Shown: positions 28,101-34,590 of the stretch, piece by piece
Layout: the number at the start of each line of letters is the position of its first letter
How positions within the stretch are numbered: the first letter of the stretch is position 1
From: Dasania phycosphaerae
GTDB taxonomy: Bacteria > Pseudomonadota > Gammaproteobacteria > Pseudomonadales > Dasaniaceae
Assembly (NCBI RefSeq): GCF_026891035.1
Contig: NZ_JAPTGG010000003.1
Coordinates: 186,001-250,000, forward strand
Length of the DNA stretch: 64,000 nt
Direction: 5' to 3'
The notes under the pieces: model-generated
Databases searched by the model: none
What the model saw: the letters and a program-made list of their open reading frames with translations, nothing else
Told to the model about the DNA's origin: nothing
Translations under genes and position numbers: made by a program

Positions 28101-28148
28101 GTGCTACTAGAAACTATACAAGAGCTTACCGGCGCTGTAGCAGGGTGA
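22143..28148 (+). CDS. chpA: ChpA, hybrid CheA-type histidine kinase with several HPt domains
   Basis: Central kinase of the twitching chemosensory system, cytoplasmic, 2001 residues (P. aeruginosa ChpA is about 2470). I see a degenerate N-terminal HPt (HQVLGTLRMV, His49, Lys lost), then three full HPt motifs HTLKGSGRM (His745), HTLKGSANM (His920) and HTLKGGARL (His1257), joined by long Pro/Glu/Ala-rich acidic linkers (about 560-700, 865-890, 1140-1220). Next come the dimerization region, a histidine-kinase ATPase with NAVDHGIE near 1586, DDGAGIN and GRGVGMDVV, a CheW domain from about 1720, and a C-terminal receiver with VMVVDDSVTVRK and phospho-Asp1929 in MLLDIEMPRMDG. Fewer HPt sites than the Pseudomonas protein. 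Confidence 0.95.
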   Translation: MVERRDYVALDWVAGEIEETLKQAAQALDAYIANRDDATKLRFCLTHIHQVLGTLRMVEFFGAALLAEEMEYVADAISHNRIHESHIEDALQVLHAAMVQLPKYLERVKASRHGLPSILLPVLNDLRAVRGEQLLSETVLFAPDMSMAKEGHAATALSISGKELTEVAHKLRQMYQIALLGLIRGKDVRKNLNYLAKVCARLVKVSEGQSSQAIWRVCIAVLEGLLNGSIETSVSVKILLRQVDRQIKNIIDQGELAVLAPYPEDLVKNLLYYVARSKANSRYIKEIKNDFNLAGSLLGEGDLDGGDLATPDSAAMHAVMVALANELSDIQQQMQVAGTDSVALAGILPLFRRVCDTMAILGLGSHLKQLHDLYTRFAKQLATDIDSQEIAEVLAAITAICLELKPDELVEPEQKQELFNDSEEAQGHLDTAFESVLRESRVGLEQAKDAVIEFVATQWDHSCLADVPAQLQNIIGSLGMVPLARASTILKSCETYVSRDLLANKSVPDWQVLDTLADAITSVDYYLERLIEDPESDGSVILDMAADSVAELGYPVAADSVSADEPPLLAAEAEPASVEPPLLDEPPVLNDEQPSEGHSEQQSSEQSVEPPILAAAEEFIVEPPTLEPEPSAASDEVGELSPEDIPLLAEAMASEFVDPDETTIDFEDAEELSESHAAASPEPIADLETATAAAVEEDEDYDPEIVEIFIEEAGEVLETIAEYLPQWQADHSNSDARDTVRRAFHTLKGSGRMVGATDIGELAWAIESLLNTIIDGSLNLEGQHLSLAAEVADYVPTMVSAFENRQPIEGATAQAFIARAEAYIAGDVPAAEAVQAQPEVEETSQLDDGLSIEEPEQQPEEDALALELADESEEAVDNELLEIFAGEAATHREVLDQFISHCHELAGPADLTDELQRALHTLKGSANMAGITPVAMIVGPVEGLIKDLRAMQMKADHSIVELLEQTSSYISQGSAQLSTNPMQTLPGSDDFLTQLANIHQERLAVAADANAEDNSIPPQALNEFLTLSLDVVSDAEQKLLAWAKDELDEGKQQQLLIQFSRMIERAEIINMPAFVELAQAMQVFYRQAIDAGEQSEAFCNLAAQGNDALIDMLDQIAGHQTPAFDEALLAAIEDFSMSAGSPMAESETAEADAIASSDVSEASDEFEPIEPQLEQAPEPEPESEPESQTISESEPLAAPADSSTASADDDEELDDEIIEIFMEEAGELLESLDEAIHAWSEDRTNRAHPDELLRVLHTLKGGARLAGISSIGDLSHNFETRLESLDLDNLQADDALMAETLATQDQLVVMVEKLKQGESLVGIATDLPAVDEPAAQPEVKPLSEPVAEQRNEFNLPLAAAKPEKTITPFTAPAASNDTVTPLPADSKRGPQEVVKVSAQLLEELVNLAGETSISRGRAEEQISELVFSLDDMQITVDRLQQQVRRLDMETEQQILYRQEQVESEGLEGFDPLEMDRYSQLQQLSRSLLESSSDLTDIKGTLADKARDMETLLVQQSRINTELQEGLMRSRMVPFSRMVPRLRRIVRQVSGELDKKVDFRLDNVEGELDRTVLERMVAPLEHMLRNAVDHGIENKEQRQAAGKSPRGTVALNLAREGGEIVLTLSDDGAGINLDAVKKKAIERGLMEPDASLSNHEILQFILQAGFSTADKVTQISGRGVGMDVVHSEIKQLGGTMDIESIYGQGTRFIVRLPFTVSVNRALMVNIGGDNYAIPLNTIEGIVRVSPFELEAYYQPDAPLFEYAGQSYLLRYMGALLNRGEKPILEGRSMPLPVILVRGADHSVAIQVDHLMGSREIVVKPLGPQFSMVQGLSGATVLGDGNVVIILDLPAMIRADALHAHRDVLIPQDESRYEEDRITKVMVVDDSVTVRKVTSRFLERQGMEVVLAKDGIDAVAQLNEMERIPDVMLLDIEMPRMDGFEVASRVRHTSRLKELPIIMITSRTGDKHRERAMSLGVNHYLGKPYQETVLLETIQELTGAVAG

Positions 28149-28162
28149 TAGGTTATTAAGCG

Positions 28163-29134
28163 ATGACGGCACATGCCCGGCGGGTGGCGTTGGTAACCGA
28201 CAGTGAGCTGGGCAGGCAGGCGCTAATGGCCTTAGTCGGCGGCTCGCAAAATAGCATTGCGGTGAGCATAGATGTAAGCCTAGGCAGCCAGCCCTTGGTC
28301 GACTATCTTCAGCAGCATCACGATGAACACTTGGATATGTGGCTGCTGGATATTAGCGCGCAGCACGACCAGAGTATTTTGCACATAGTCTGTGATGGTA
28401 GCGACAAGCCCATCTTAGTTAATGACGAGTTACCTACTGCTCAGCATATGCAGCGCTATCAATTGTGGCAAAAGCGCTTATTGGAAAAGGTGGCAGGTCT
28501 CAGTATAGAAAATAATGGCGCTGACAATGTTGGCTTGGCCCCTGCTGTACAGGTTTGGGTGCTGGCCGCCTCATTGGGTGGCCCCGCAATGGTTAAGCGT
28601 TTTTTAAGCAGCCTGCCCAAAGGTTTACCCATAGCCTTTGTATATGTGCAGCATATAGAAGCAGAATTTGATAATTACTTAGCGGGCGGCATGGGGGCCG
28701 AGCAGGGTTACCCCTTGCGCCTGATAAACCGTGAACAAAATTTACGGGCCGGCGAAACGTTGGTCGTTCCAGCCGACGCCCAACTACGATTTTTACCCTT
28801 TGGCGGCGTGATTAAAACGGCCATACCCTGGCAGGGCCCTTACCAGCCTTCAATTGATCAGGTGGTAGCCGAGCTGGGCAAAGAGTATAGGAAAAAACTC
28901 GGCGTGATTATATTTAGCGGCACCTGTAATGACGGCGAAATTGGTTGCCGCGTAGTTAAAGCCTGTGGCGGCAAAGTGTGGGCGCAAAGCCCCGCCACCT
29001 GTGTGAGTGCGGCCATGCCCGAGGCCGCAATGAGCACTGGCTGTGTTAGCTTTCAAGGCAGCCCAGAAGAATTAGCGATGCAATTGGCGCATATTATGGC
29101 GCAGCCCATTGCCCAGCAAGAGGTTAGACGATGA
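28163..29134 (+). CDS. chpB: ChpB, CheB-like methylesterase
   Basis: Demethylates the PilJ receptor, opposing PilK. The C-terminal esterase domain (about 130-315) shows the triad: Ser in LAASLGGPAMVKRF near 139, His in FVYVQHIEAEFDNYL near 165, and Asp in SGTCNDGEIG near 254. The N-terminal 100 residues look like a reduced receiver: MWLLDISAQ has an Asp where a phosphate could go, but the acidic pair is weak (VTDSE) and the conserved Lys is not evident, so phospho-control is doubtful. Its last four bases overlap chpC (ATGA). Confidence 0.9.
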   Translation: MTAHARRVALVTDSELGRQALMALVGGSQNSIAVSIDVSLGSQPLVDYLQQHHDEHLDMWLLDISAQHDQSILHIVCDGSDKPILVNDELPTAQHMQRYQLWQKRLLEKVAGLSIENNGADNVGLAPAVQVWVLAASLGGPAMVKRFLSSLPKGLPIAFVYVQHIEAEFDNYLAGGMGAEQGYPLRLINREQNLRAGETLVVPADAQLRFLPFGGVIKTAIPWQGPYQPSIDQVVAELGKEYRKKLGVIIFSGTCNDGEIGCRVVKACGGKVWAQSPATCVSAAMPEAAMSTGCVSFQGSPEELAMQLAHIMAQPIAQQEVRR

Positions 29135-29601
29135 GTGAACAAGTAGTAACAACAGTAAACGATGAATTAGCCACTCTATTAATACCTATGAATGGTAAGC
29201 AGTTGGTGGTGCCCAATGTCACGGTGGCGGAAATTATCCCCTATATTGAGCCCAGTACCGAGCAAAGTGATTTACCTACTTGGTTTTTAGGCAATATCAA
29301 TTGGCGCGGTATAGAAGTGCCGGTGGTGTCCTTTGAGGCGATTAATGAGGAGCCTTTTGTTAGCCAAAGTGCTAACCGTCGTATTGCCGTACTCAATGCC
29401 TTGGTGGATGGTGAAAAGCTCCCGTTTTGCGGCCTTATCGCCGAAAGTGTGCCGCGCCTAATGCGTATACAGCCCAACGACATAGTTAATGAGGATGTGG
29501 AAACCGGCCCCGCTGAGTTAGGCCATGTGCTGGTGCATGGTGAGCAGGCGGTAATCCCCAATGTGGATTACATACAGGAGCAGGTGCTGGCGCTGCAATA
29601 G
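29131..29601 (+). CDS. chpC: ChpC, CheW-like adaptor
   Basis: Second CheW-type scaffold of the operon, 156 residues. Visible CheW core: LATLLIPMNGKQLVVPNVTVAEIIPY at 13-38, WFLGNINWRGIEVPVVSFEAIN at 51-72, and the closing strands near 130-150. In Pseudomonas ChpC may link extra receptors to ChpA. It overlaps chpB by 4 bases and is the last gene before a strong terminator, so chpD and chpE of Pseudomonas are absent here. Confidence 0.9.
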   Translation: MSEQVVTTVNDELATLLIPMNGKQLVVPNVTVAEIIPYIEPSTEQSDLPTWFLGNINWRGIEVPVVSFEAINEEPFVSQSANRRIAVLNALVDGEKLPFCGLIAESVPRLMRIQPNDIVNEDVETGPAELGHVLVHGEQAVIPNVDYIQEQVLALQ

Positions 29602-29614
29602 CTGAAGGTCTTCA

Positions 29615-29661
29615 CTTTAAACGCAAAAAGCCGAGCCCAGCTCGGTTTTTTGCGTTTAAAG
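29615..29661. terminator. Long rho-independent terminator after chpC
   Basis: A 21-22 bp near-perfect hairpin (one G-T pair): left arm 29615-29636, loop CCA, right arm 29640-29661. The arms contain GCAAAAAGCCGAGC and GCTCGGTTTTTTGC, so U-rich sequence follows the GC core on both strands. It ends the pil-chp operon and would also stop leftward transcripts. Confidence 0.92.
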
Positions 29662-29710
29662 ACTAGTTAAAAAGCGGTAGGTAAAACCCTGTGAACAGCT
29701 TGGCAAAGGT

Positions 29711-29731
29711 TTATAATGAATAGGCGTTCAT
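29711..29731. promoter_or_regulatory. Operator-like box 1 (TTATAATGAAT...GTTCAT)
   Basis: TTATAATGAAT followed by an inverted half GTTCAT gives an imperfect palindrome. The same 11-base core recurs 88 bases downstream. See the second box for the interpretation. Confidence 0.45.
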
Positions 29732-29777
29732 CATAAGGCATTGTTTTAATAGGGTTTTATCTTTTTTTAAAAAATTG

Positions 29778-29820
29778 TGGACAAGTGCTGTTGCGGCATT
29801 ATAATGAATGTATATTCATT
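29778..29820 (+). promoter_or_regulatory. Promoter overlapped by operator-like box 2, upstream of the PuuB-like gene
   Basis: TGGACA at 29778-29783 and TATAAT at 29800-29805 with a 16-base spacer form a good sigma70-type promoter. The -10 and expected start site lie inside TTATAATGAATG...TATTCAT (29799-29819), an inverted repeat ATGAAT-N4-ATTCAT. E. coli PuuR recognises AT-rich boxes containing TATAATGAA, which resembles this core, so a PuuR-like repressor of polyamine genes is a candidate. A TetR-type operator is an alternative. The transcript would have a leader of about 240 bases. Confidence 0.5.
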
Positions 29821-30052
29821 CGCTAATGTGTGTTGGCATGACTTTTCAGTATCTACCTAAAACCGCTGCCTGTTTAAGCCATGGTACAGGCGGCCGCCAC
29901 ATCCTCACCTTGCCTGCGGCTTGGGTGGTGATGTTTGCTACCTACTGGTAATTGCTACCGCTGATCGTTTCTCTTTTGTAAATTTATTGATTACTACCTG
30001 TTGCTTGCCTTTGTGTGCAGGCGAGCAAGGTTTATGTTGTAGGAGTTTTATT

Positions 30053-31369
30053 ATGTCTCACTCTGTATTTAAAAATGCCAAGGGCCAGCACGTCGATTCC
30101 TATTACGCCGCTACGGTAGGCGAGGTGGCAGACTACCCACGTTTACAAGCTGATATAGAAGCCGAAGTGTGCATTATAGGTGGCGGCTTTGCGGGCATTT
30201 CAGCGGCTATAGAGTTAGCTGAACAAGGCCATGATGTCGTATTGCTAGAAGGCGTGAGAGTGGGCTGGGCGGCTTCGGGCCGCAACGGCGGCCAGATTAT
30301 AGGCGGTTGGCGTGATAGCTATGATGACTTGGAGGCTAAATTTGGCTATGACACCGCCAAAACTTTTGCCGACATGAGCAACGAAGGCAAACAAATTATT
30401 TATGACCGAGCCGAAAAATATAAGATCAATGCCGATATAAAAAAGGGCTATTTGTTGGCGGCCATGTGTAAGTCGCATGTGAACTACATGCATGACTATA
30501 TAGCCGAGGCGGAAAAGTGGGGCGGTGCCGAACACTACCGTCTTATTTCGCAGCAGGATGTGAAAAACTATATAGACAGCAATAGCTACATAGGCGCTTT
30601 AGATAATCAAAGCAACGGCCACTTACACCCTTTAAAATTGGCGGTGGGTGAGGCTAAGGCTGCTGCCGATTTAGGTGTGCGTATCTACGAACACTCACCC
30701 GTGCTGGATGTGCAGGGCGGCGATGAGCCTGTAGTGACTACCGCTCACGGCAAGGTAAAAGCAAAACAGGTGATCATGACGGCTAACTGCTACCTGGGTA
30801 AGGCCGCACCCAAGCTAGAAAAGAAAATCATGCCCGCCGGCACCTATGTGATCGCCACCGAACCACTAGCGGCTGAGCGCGTAGCCAAGCTTATCCCCCA
30901 AGGCCAAGCGGTGTGTGATATGCGCCATATATTGGATTACTACCGTATTACCGCCGACAACCGCTTACTGTTTGGCGGCAAAACTATTTACAGCGGCAAA
31001 GACCCCAAAGACATAGGCAAAAGCATGTTTAAAGATATGCTAAAAGTGTTTCCGCAGTTAGCAGATGTCAAAATAGATTTTGCCTGGGGCGGCCATATAG
31101 ATTTATCGGTTAACCGCATGCCACATATGGGGCGTTACGCCGATAATGTGTATTTTGTGCAGGGCTTTTCAGGCTTTGGTGTGGTGGCTACACATATAGC
31201 CGGCCGTGTATTGGCAGAAAAAGTCATGGGCAATACCCAGCGTTACGATATCTGGAATCAAATAAAACACCACACTTTCCCCGGCGGTACTTTGCTGCGC
31301 AAGCCCGGTTATTTATTAGGCTCCAGCTTTTTTTATTTGCGGGATATGATAGATACGATGAAGGGGTAA
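30053..31369 (+). CDS. FAD-dependent amine/amino-acid oxidase, PuuB/OrdL-like
   Basis: Flavoprotein of the DadA/glycine oxidase family, closest in style to gamma-glutamylputrescine oxidase (PuuB). N-terminal FAD fold: VCIIGGGFAGISAAIELAEQGHDVVLLEG near residues 38-66, then WAASGRNGGQIIGGW near 70-84, the motif of this branch. The C-terminal half has LFGGKTIYSG and VYFVQGFSGFGVVATHIAGRVLAE, which closes the flavin site. ATG 30053 is chosen because AGGAG at 30041-30045 precedes it by seven bases; the frame is open back to 29921 but not family-like. 438 residues. No puuA, puuC or puuD is adjacent, so the substrate is uncertain. Confidence 0.8.
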   Translation: MSHSVFKNAKGQHVDSYYAATVGEVADYPRLQADIEAEVCIIGGGFAGISAAIELAEQGHDVVLLEGVRVGWAASGRNGGQIIGGWRDSYDDLEAKFGYDTAKTFADMSNEGKQIIYDRAEKYKINADIKKGYLLAAMCKSHVNYMHDYIAEAEKWGGAEHYRLISQQDVKNYIDSNSYIGALDNQSNGHLHPLKLAVGEAKAAADLGVRIYEHSPVLDVQGGDEPVVTTAHGKVKAKQVIMTANCYLGKAAPKLEKKIMPAGTYVIATEPLAAERVAKLIPQGQAVCDMRHILDYYRITADNRLLFGGKTIYSGKDPKDIGKSMFKDMLKVFPQLADVKIDFAWGGHIDLSVNRMPHMGRYADNVYFVQGFSGFGVVATHIAGRVLAEKVMGNTQRYDIWNQIKHHTFPGGTLLRKPGYLLGSSFFYLRDMIDTMKG

Positions 31370-31375
31370 AGTTTT

Positions 31376-31431
31376 TAGTTCCTAGTTCCTAGTTCCTAGT
31401 TCCTAGTTCCTAGTTCCTAGTTCCTAGTTCC
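31376..31431. repeat. Tandem heptamer repeat, 8 copies of TAGTTCC
   Basis: Eight uninterrupted exact copies of the 7-base unit TAGTTCC run from seven bases after the oxidase stop, ending in TAGGATAAA. The tract lies between two convergent genes and just before their shared terminator. Perfect copies imply recent slippage expansion. Confidence 0.97.
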
Positions 31432-31450
31432 TAGGATAAAGACTAAAGTC

Positions 31451-31479
31451 AAAAGGCCTCAATACTGGAGGCCTTTTTA
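31451..31479. terminator. Bidirectional terminator between the oxidase gene and rsmE
   Basis: Perfect 10-bp stem AAAAGGCCTC / GAGGCCTTTT with loop AATACTG (31461-31467), A-rich on the left and T-rich on the right. It can end transcription from both convergent genes. Confidence 0.9.
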
Positions 31480-31490
31480 TAATTAAAAAA

Positions 31491-32216
31491 TTAGATATCA
31501 CCCCACAGCGATTGCAGCAGGGTTAGGGCGGCCAGTGGTGCGGTTTCGGTGCGCAGCACTCTGGGGCCTAGGCTTAGGGCGTTAAAGCCTTGAGCTAGAG
31601 CCTGTTCAATTTCGTGATCACTGAGGCCACCTTCGGGGCCGATTAAAATAGCGGCGCTGTTGGGGCTGTCGGCGGGGTTTAACTTTTTCGTATTGCGGTG
31701 GTGTAATACCAGTTTTTTCTCGGCTTGACTGTTGTTAAGCCAGTCTAGTAAGGGGGTGGGGGCGTGCAGCTGCGGTAGCAGGTTGCGTTGGCATTGTTCG
31801 CAGGCGCTGATAATAATATTTTGCCAGTGGCTGTGTTTTTTTTCGGCTCTATCGGCTTTGAGTTTCAGCTCGGTGCGCTCGGTATACAGCGGTGTAATCT
31901 CAGTGGCACCCAATTCGGTGGCTTTTTGCATTACCCAATCCATACGGTCGCCCTTAGACATGGCTATGCCTAAGTGTACCGGTAAAGGGGATTGTCTATT
32001 GTCGCTGCGGTGTTCGCCTATAATAACGCTAACGGATTTTTTAGAAAGGCTGACTATGTTGGCATCAAACTCGCCGCCCTGATTATTGAATAATATGAGG
32101 GCGGCATCATTTTGCATACGTAAAACTTTACTTAAATGATGACTGGCTTGCGCTTCTAGCTCAACGGTTTGGCCAGTGACCAGTGTGTTTTGAGTAAAAA
32201 TTCTAGGTACGCGCAT
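31491..32216 (-). CDS. rsmE: RsmE, 16S rRNA (uracil-1498-N3)-methyltransferase
   Basis: SPOUT-class methyltransferase acting on 16S rRNA U1498. N-terminal PUA-like domain: MRVPRIFTQNTLVTGQTVELEAQASHHLSKVLRMQ-type start with HHLSKVLR near 25-32. SPOUT knot at the C-terminus: AAILIGPEGGLSDHEIEQA near 188 and LSLGPRVLRTETAPLAAL near 215, the SAM-binding knot. ATG 32214-32216 matches the family; an in-frame TTG two codons earlier is unlikely. It is the last gene of the sahR-metK-ahcY-metF run, 15 bases after metF. Confidence 0.94.
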   Translation of the reverse strand: MRVPRIFTQNTLVTGQTVELEAQASHHLSKVLRMQNDAALILFNNQGGEFDANIVSLSKKSVSVIIGEHRSDNRQSPLPVHLGIAMSKGDRMDWVMQKATELGATEITPLYTERTELKLKADRAEKKHSHWQNIIISACEQCQRNLLPQLHAPTPLLDWLNNSQAEKKLVLHHRNTKKLNPADSPNSAAILIGPEGGLSDHEIEQALAQGFNALSLGPRVLRTETAPLAALTLLQSLWGDI

Positions 32217-32231
32217 GCTCAATCAATCACA

Positions 32232-33059
32232 TTAAGAAAGTTTTAAGTTTTGCCAAATGGTTTTGTTCGGCTCTACCAGATTCATGGTGTAAAAATGCAA
32301 GCCCGGGGCGCCGCCCGCTAATAAGCGTTCGCATAGACTGCTAATAAAATCGGTGGTAAAAGCCTTTAAGCCTTCGGGGTCGTTTTCTAAACTTTCTAAT
32401 TTATAACCCAACCAGCGTGGTATCTCGGCACCACAGGTCTTAGAAAAACGCATTAAGTTGTGGTGGTTGATGATGGGCATAATGCCGGGATAGATGGGCT
32501 TGTCTATGCCTATCTTGTCGCACTTTTCCAAAAAGTGGAAATAGGCATCTACATTAAAAAAGTACTGAGTGATCGCGCTGTTGGCACCGGCGTCCAATTT
32601 CTCTTTTAAAAACTGTATGTCTTGGGCGTAGCCGTCGGCATCGGGGTGTATCTCGGGGTAGCAGCCTACTTCTATATTAAAGTGATCGCCGGTGTGCTCG
32701 CGTATAAAGGCAACTAACTCACTGGCATATACCAGGCGCTGCGCCCCTAAGCCCGAAGGCATGTCGCCGCGCAGGGCTACCATGCGTTTTACGCCGGCGT
32801 CCTTGTAGCTAGTGATCAGTTCCAGCATTTCTTCTTTGCTGTCGCTACCAAAAGACAGGTGTGGGGCGGTGTCTATACCTTCGTCTATCATTTCTAACAC
32901 TATGTCCTTAGTGTTATCGCGGGTGGAACCGCCGGCACCATAGGTCACAGAAAAAAACTCAGGGTTTAGCTGGTTTAACTCAGCGCGTACTAATTTAAGT
33001 TTTTCTTTGCCCGCATCGGTTTTAGCGGGGAAAAACTCAAAAGAAAATCGTTTGGACAT
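32232..33059 (-). CDS. metF: Methylenetetrahydrofolate reductase
   Basis: FAD-dependent TIM-barrel enzyme that makes 5-methyl-THF for methionine synthesis. Visible family segments: FSFEFFPAKT at 5-14 (E. coli has FEFFPPRT, so one Pro is Ala here), FFSVTYGAGGSTRDNT near 36-51, PHLSFGSDSKEEM, VKRMVALRGDMPSG near 89, FNIEVGCYPEIHPDA near 127, and ITQYFFNVDAYFHF near 163. 275 residues, slightly short of E. coli (296) as in many gammaproteobacteria. Its place in an operon with ahcY and metK ties it to SAM recycling. Confidence 0.95.
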   Translation of the reverse strand: MSKRFSFEFFPAKTDAGKEKLKLVRAELNQLNPEFFSVTYGAGGSTRDNTKDIVLEMIDEGIDTAPHLSFGSDSKEEMLELITSYKDAGVKRMVALRGDMPSGLGAQRLVYASELVAFIREHTGDHFNIEVGCYPEIHPDADGYAQDIQFLKEKLDAGANSAITQYFFNVDAYFHFLEKCDKIGIDKPIYPGIMPIINHHNLMRFSKTCGAEIPRWLGYKLESLENDPEGLKAFTTDFISSLCERLLAGGAPGLHFYTMNLVEPNKTIWQNLKLS

Positions 33060-33065
33060 GGAAAG

Positions 33066-33150
33066 AGTCTCTAGTTGGTAGCCGCTAGTTCCTAGAGGAA
33101 TTCGCGGCCTAATGTTCTGCTAGCGACTAGTGGCTAAGCCACTAGCGACT
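33066..33150. repeat. CTAG-rich spacer with a small hairpin between ahcY and metF
   Basis: Six CTAG tetramers occur in about 85 bases. CTAGTGGC (33127-33134) and GCCACTAG (33138-33145) form a perfect 8-bp stem with loop TAA, flanked by direct repeats CTAGCGACT (33120-33128 and 33142-33150). There is no T-run, so it is not a normal terminator. It also contains CTAGTTCCTAG, close to the heptamer repeat unit near 31.4 kb. Confidence 0.7.
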
Positions 33151-33154
33151 AAAA

Positions 33155-34519
33155 TTAATACTTATAGGTTTCCGTTTTATATGGGCCGTCTACCGATACG
33201 CCTATATAGTCCGCTTGTTCTGGGGTTAGCTTAGTTAATACACCACCAAAACCGTTTACCATATGTGCGGCTACTTCTTCGTCCAGCTTTTTGGGCAGTA
33301 CTTCTAGGGTAATAGCCGCTGGCTTTAAGTCAGCTTCCAGGTCGGCGAACTTGCGCTCATATAAATAAATTTGTGCCAGCACCTGATTGGCAAAAGAGCC
33401 ATCCATAATACGCGAAGGGTGACCGGTAGCATTGCCTAGGTTTACCAAACGCCCCTCTGATAATAGTATCAAGTGATCGTTTTCAGCTTTGTTGCGGTAG
33501 ACCTTGTGTACCTGTGGTTTAACTTCATCCCATTCCCAGTTTTTTCGCATATAGGCGGTGTCGATTTCATTGTCGAAGTGGCCTATGTTACAGACTACCG
33601 TACCTGATTTTAGCGATTGTAAAATCGCTGAGTCGCACACATTGAAGTTGCCAGTGGTGGTCACGATTAAGTCAGTGTTGTTTAATAGTGCTTTGTTAGT
33701 ATCTTCTGGCTTGCCGGTGTTTATGCCGTTGTTATAAGGCGACACCACTTCAAAACCATCCATGCAGGCCTGCATGGCGCAGATGGGATCTATCTCGGCA
33801 ACACGTACTATCATGCCTTCCTGGTTTAGCGATTGGGCAGAGCCTTTACCTACATCACCGTAGCCTATAACCAAGGCTTTTTTGCCAGATAATAAGTGAT
33901 CGGTGCCGCGTTTGATGGCGTCGCTTAATGAGTGTCTACAGCCGTACTTGTTGTCATTTTTTGACTTGGTTACTGAGTCGTTAACATTAACCGCAGGCAC
34001 TTTTAAGGTGCCTTTTTCTAACATCTCTTGTAAGCGGTGTACGCCGGTGGTGGTCTCTTCAGTAATGCCGTGTATACGGTCTAACATGTGGCCGTATTTG
34101 TTGTGCAGCATCAGGGTTAAGTCGCCGCCATCATCCAATACCATATTGGCATCCCAGGGCTGGCCATCTTTTAAAATGGTTTGCTCTAAGCACCACTCGT
34201 ACTCTTCTTCAGTTTCACCTTTCCAGGCAAACACCGGCACACCAGCGGCGGCAATGGCAGCAGCGGCGTGATCTTGGGTAGAGAAAATATTACACGATGA
34301 CCAGCGAACTTCTGCACCTAAGGCCACCAAGGTTTCAATCAATACACCGGTTTGTATGGTCATGTGTATGCAGCCTAAAATCTTAGCGCCGGCTAAAGGC
34401 TGGCTGGGGCTGTATTTTTCGCGCATAGCCATTAAGGCTGGCATTTCAGTTTCGGCTATGTCTAATTCTTTACGGCCCCAATCGGCTAAAGAAATATCGG
34501 CTACTTTATAATCGCTCAT
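33155..34519 (-). CDS. ahcY: Adenosylhomocysteinase
   Basis: NAD-dependent hydrolase splitting S-adenosylhomocysteine into adenosine and homocysteine, cytoplasmic. Motifs: ILGCIHMTIQTGVLIETL near 47-64, DDGGDLTLMLH near 127-137, NVNDSVTKSKNDNKYGCRHSL near 177-197 (substrate and NAD contacts), and ALVIGYGDVGKGSAQSL near 214-230 (NAD-binding loop). It ends in the conserved PYKTETYKY. 454 residues. AGGA lies eight bases before ATG on the - strand. A short GCCGC...GCGGC hairpin (34556-34574) lies in the leader; it does not look like a SAH riboswitch. Confidence 0.97.
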   Translation of the reverse strand: MSDYKVADISLADWGRKELDIAETEMPALMAMREKYSPSQPLAGAKILGCIHMTIQTGVLIETLVALGAEVRWSSCNIFSTQDHAAAAIAAAGVPVFAWKGETEEEYEWCLEQTILKDGQPWDANMVLDDGGDLTLMLHNKYGHMLDRIHGITEETTTGVHRLQEMLEKGTLKVPAVNVNDSVTKSKNDNKYGCRHSLSDAIKRGTDHLLSGKKALVIGYGDVGKGSAQSLNQEGMIVRVAEIDPICAMQACMDGFEVVSPYNNGINTGKPEDTNKALLNNTDLIVTTTGNFNVCDSAILQSLKSGTVVCNIGHFDNEIDTAYMRKNWEWDEVKPQVHKVYRNKAENDHLILLSEGRLVNLGNATGHPSRIMDGSFANQVLAQIYLYERKFADLEADLKPAAITLEVLPKKLDEEVAAHMVNGFGGVLTKLTPEQADYIGVSVDGPYKTETYKY

Positions 34520-34590
34520 AATAAAATCCTAAAAATAAATATTTTGTTTAGTCTTGCCGCTTAAAACTTGCGGCTTATTGCTTGATGTAG

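Noticed and set aside
31376..31431. CRISPR-like array
   Set aside because: The repeats are 7 bases, back to back with no spacers, and no cas genes are near.
34520..34590. Possible SAH riboswitch before ahcY
   Set aside because: Only a 5-bp GCCGC/GCGGC hairpin is present; the conserved SAH-riboswitch core is not recognisable and the leader is too short.
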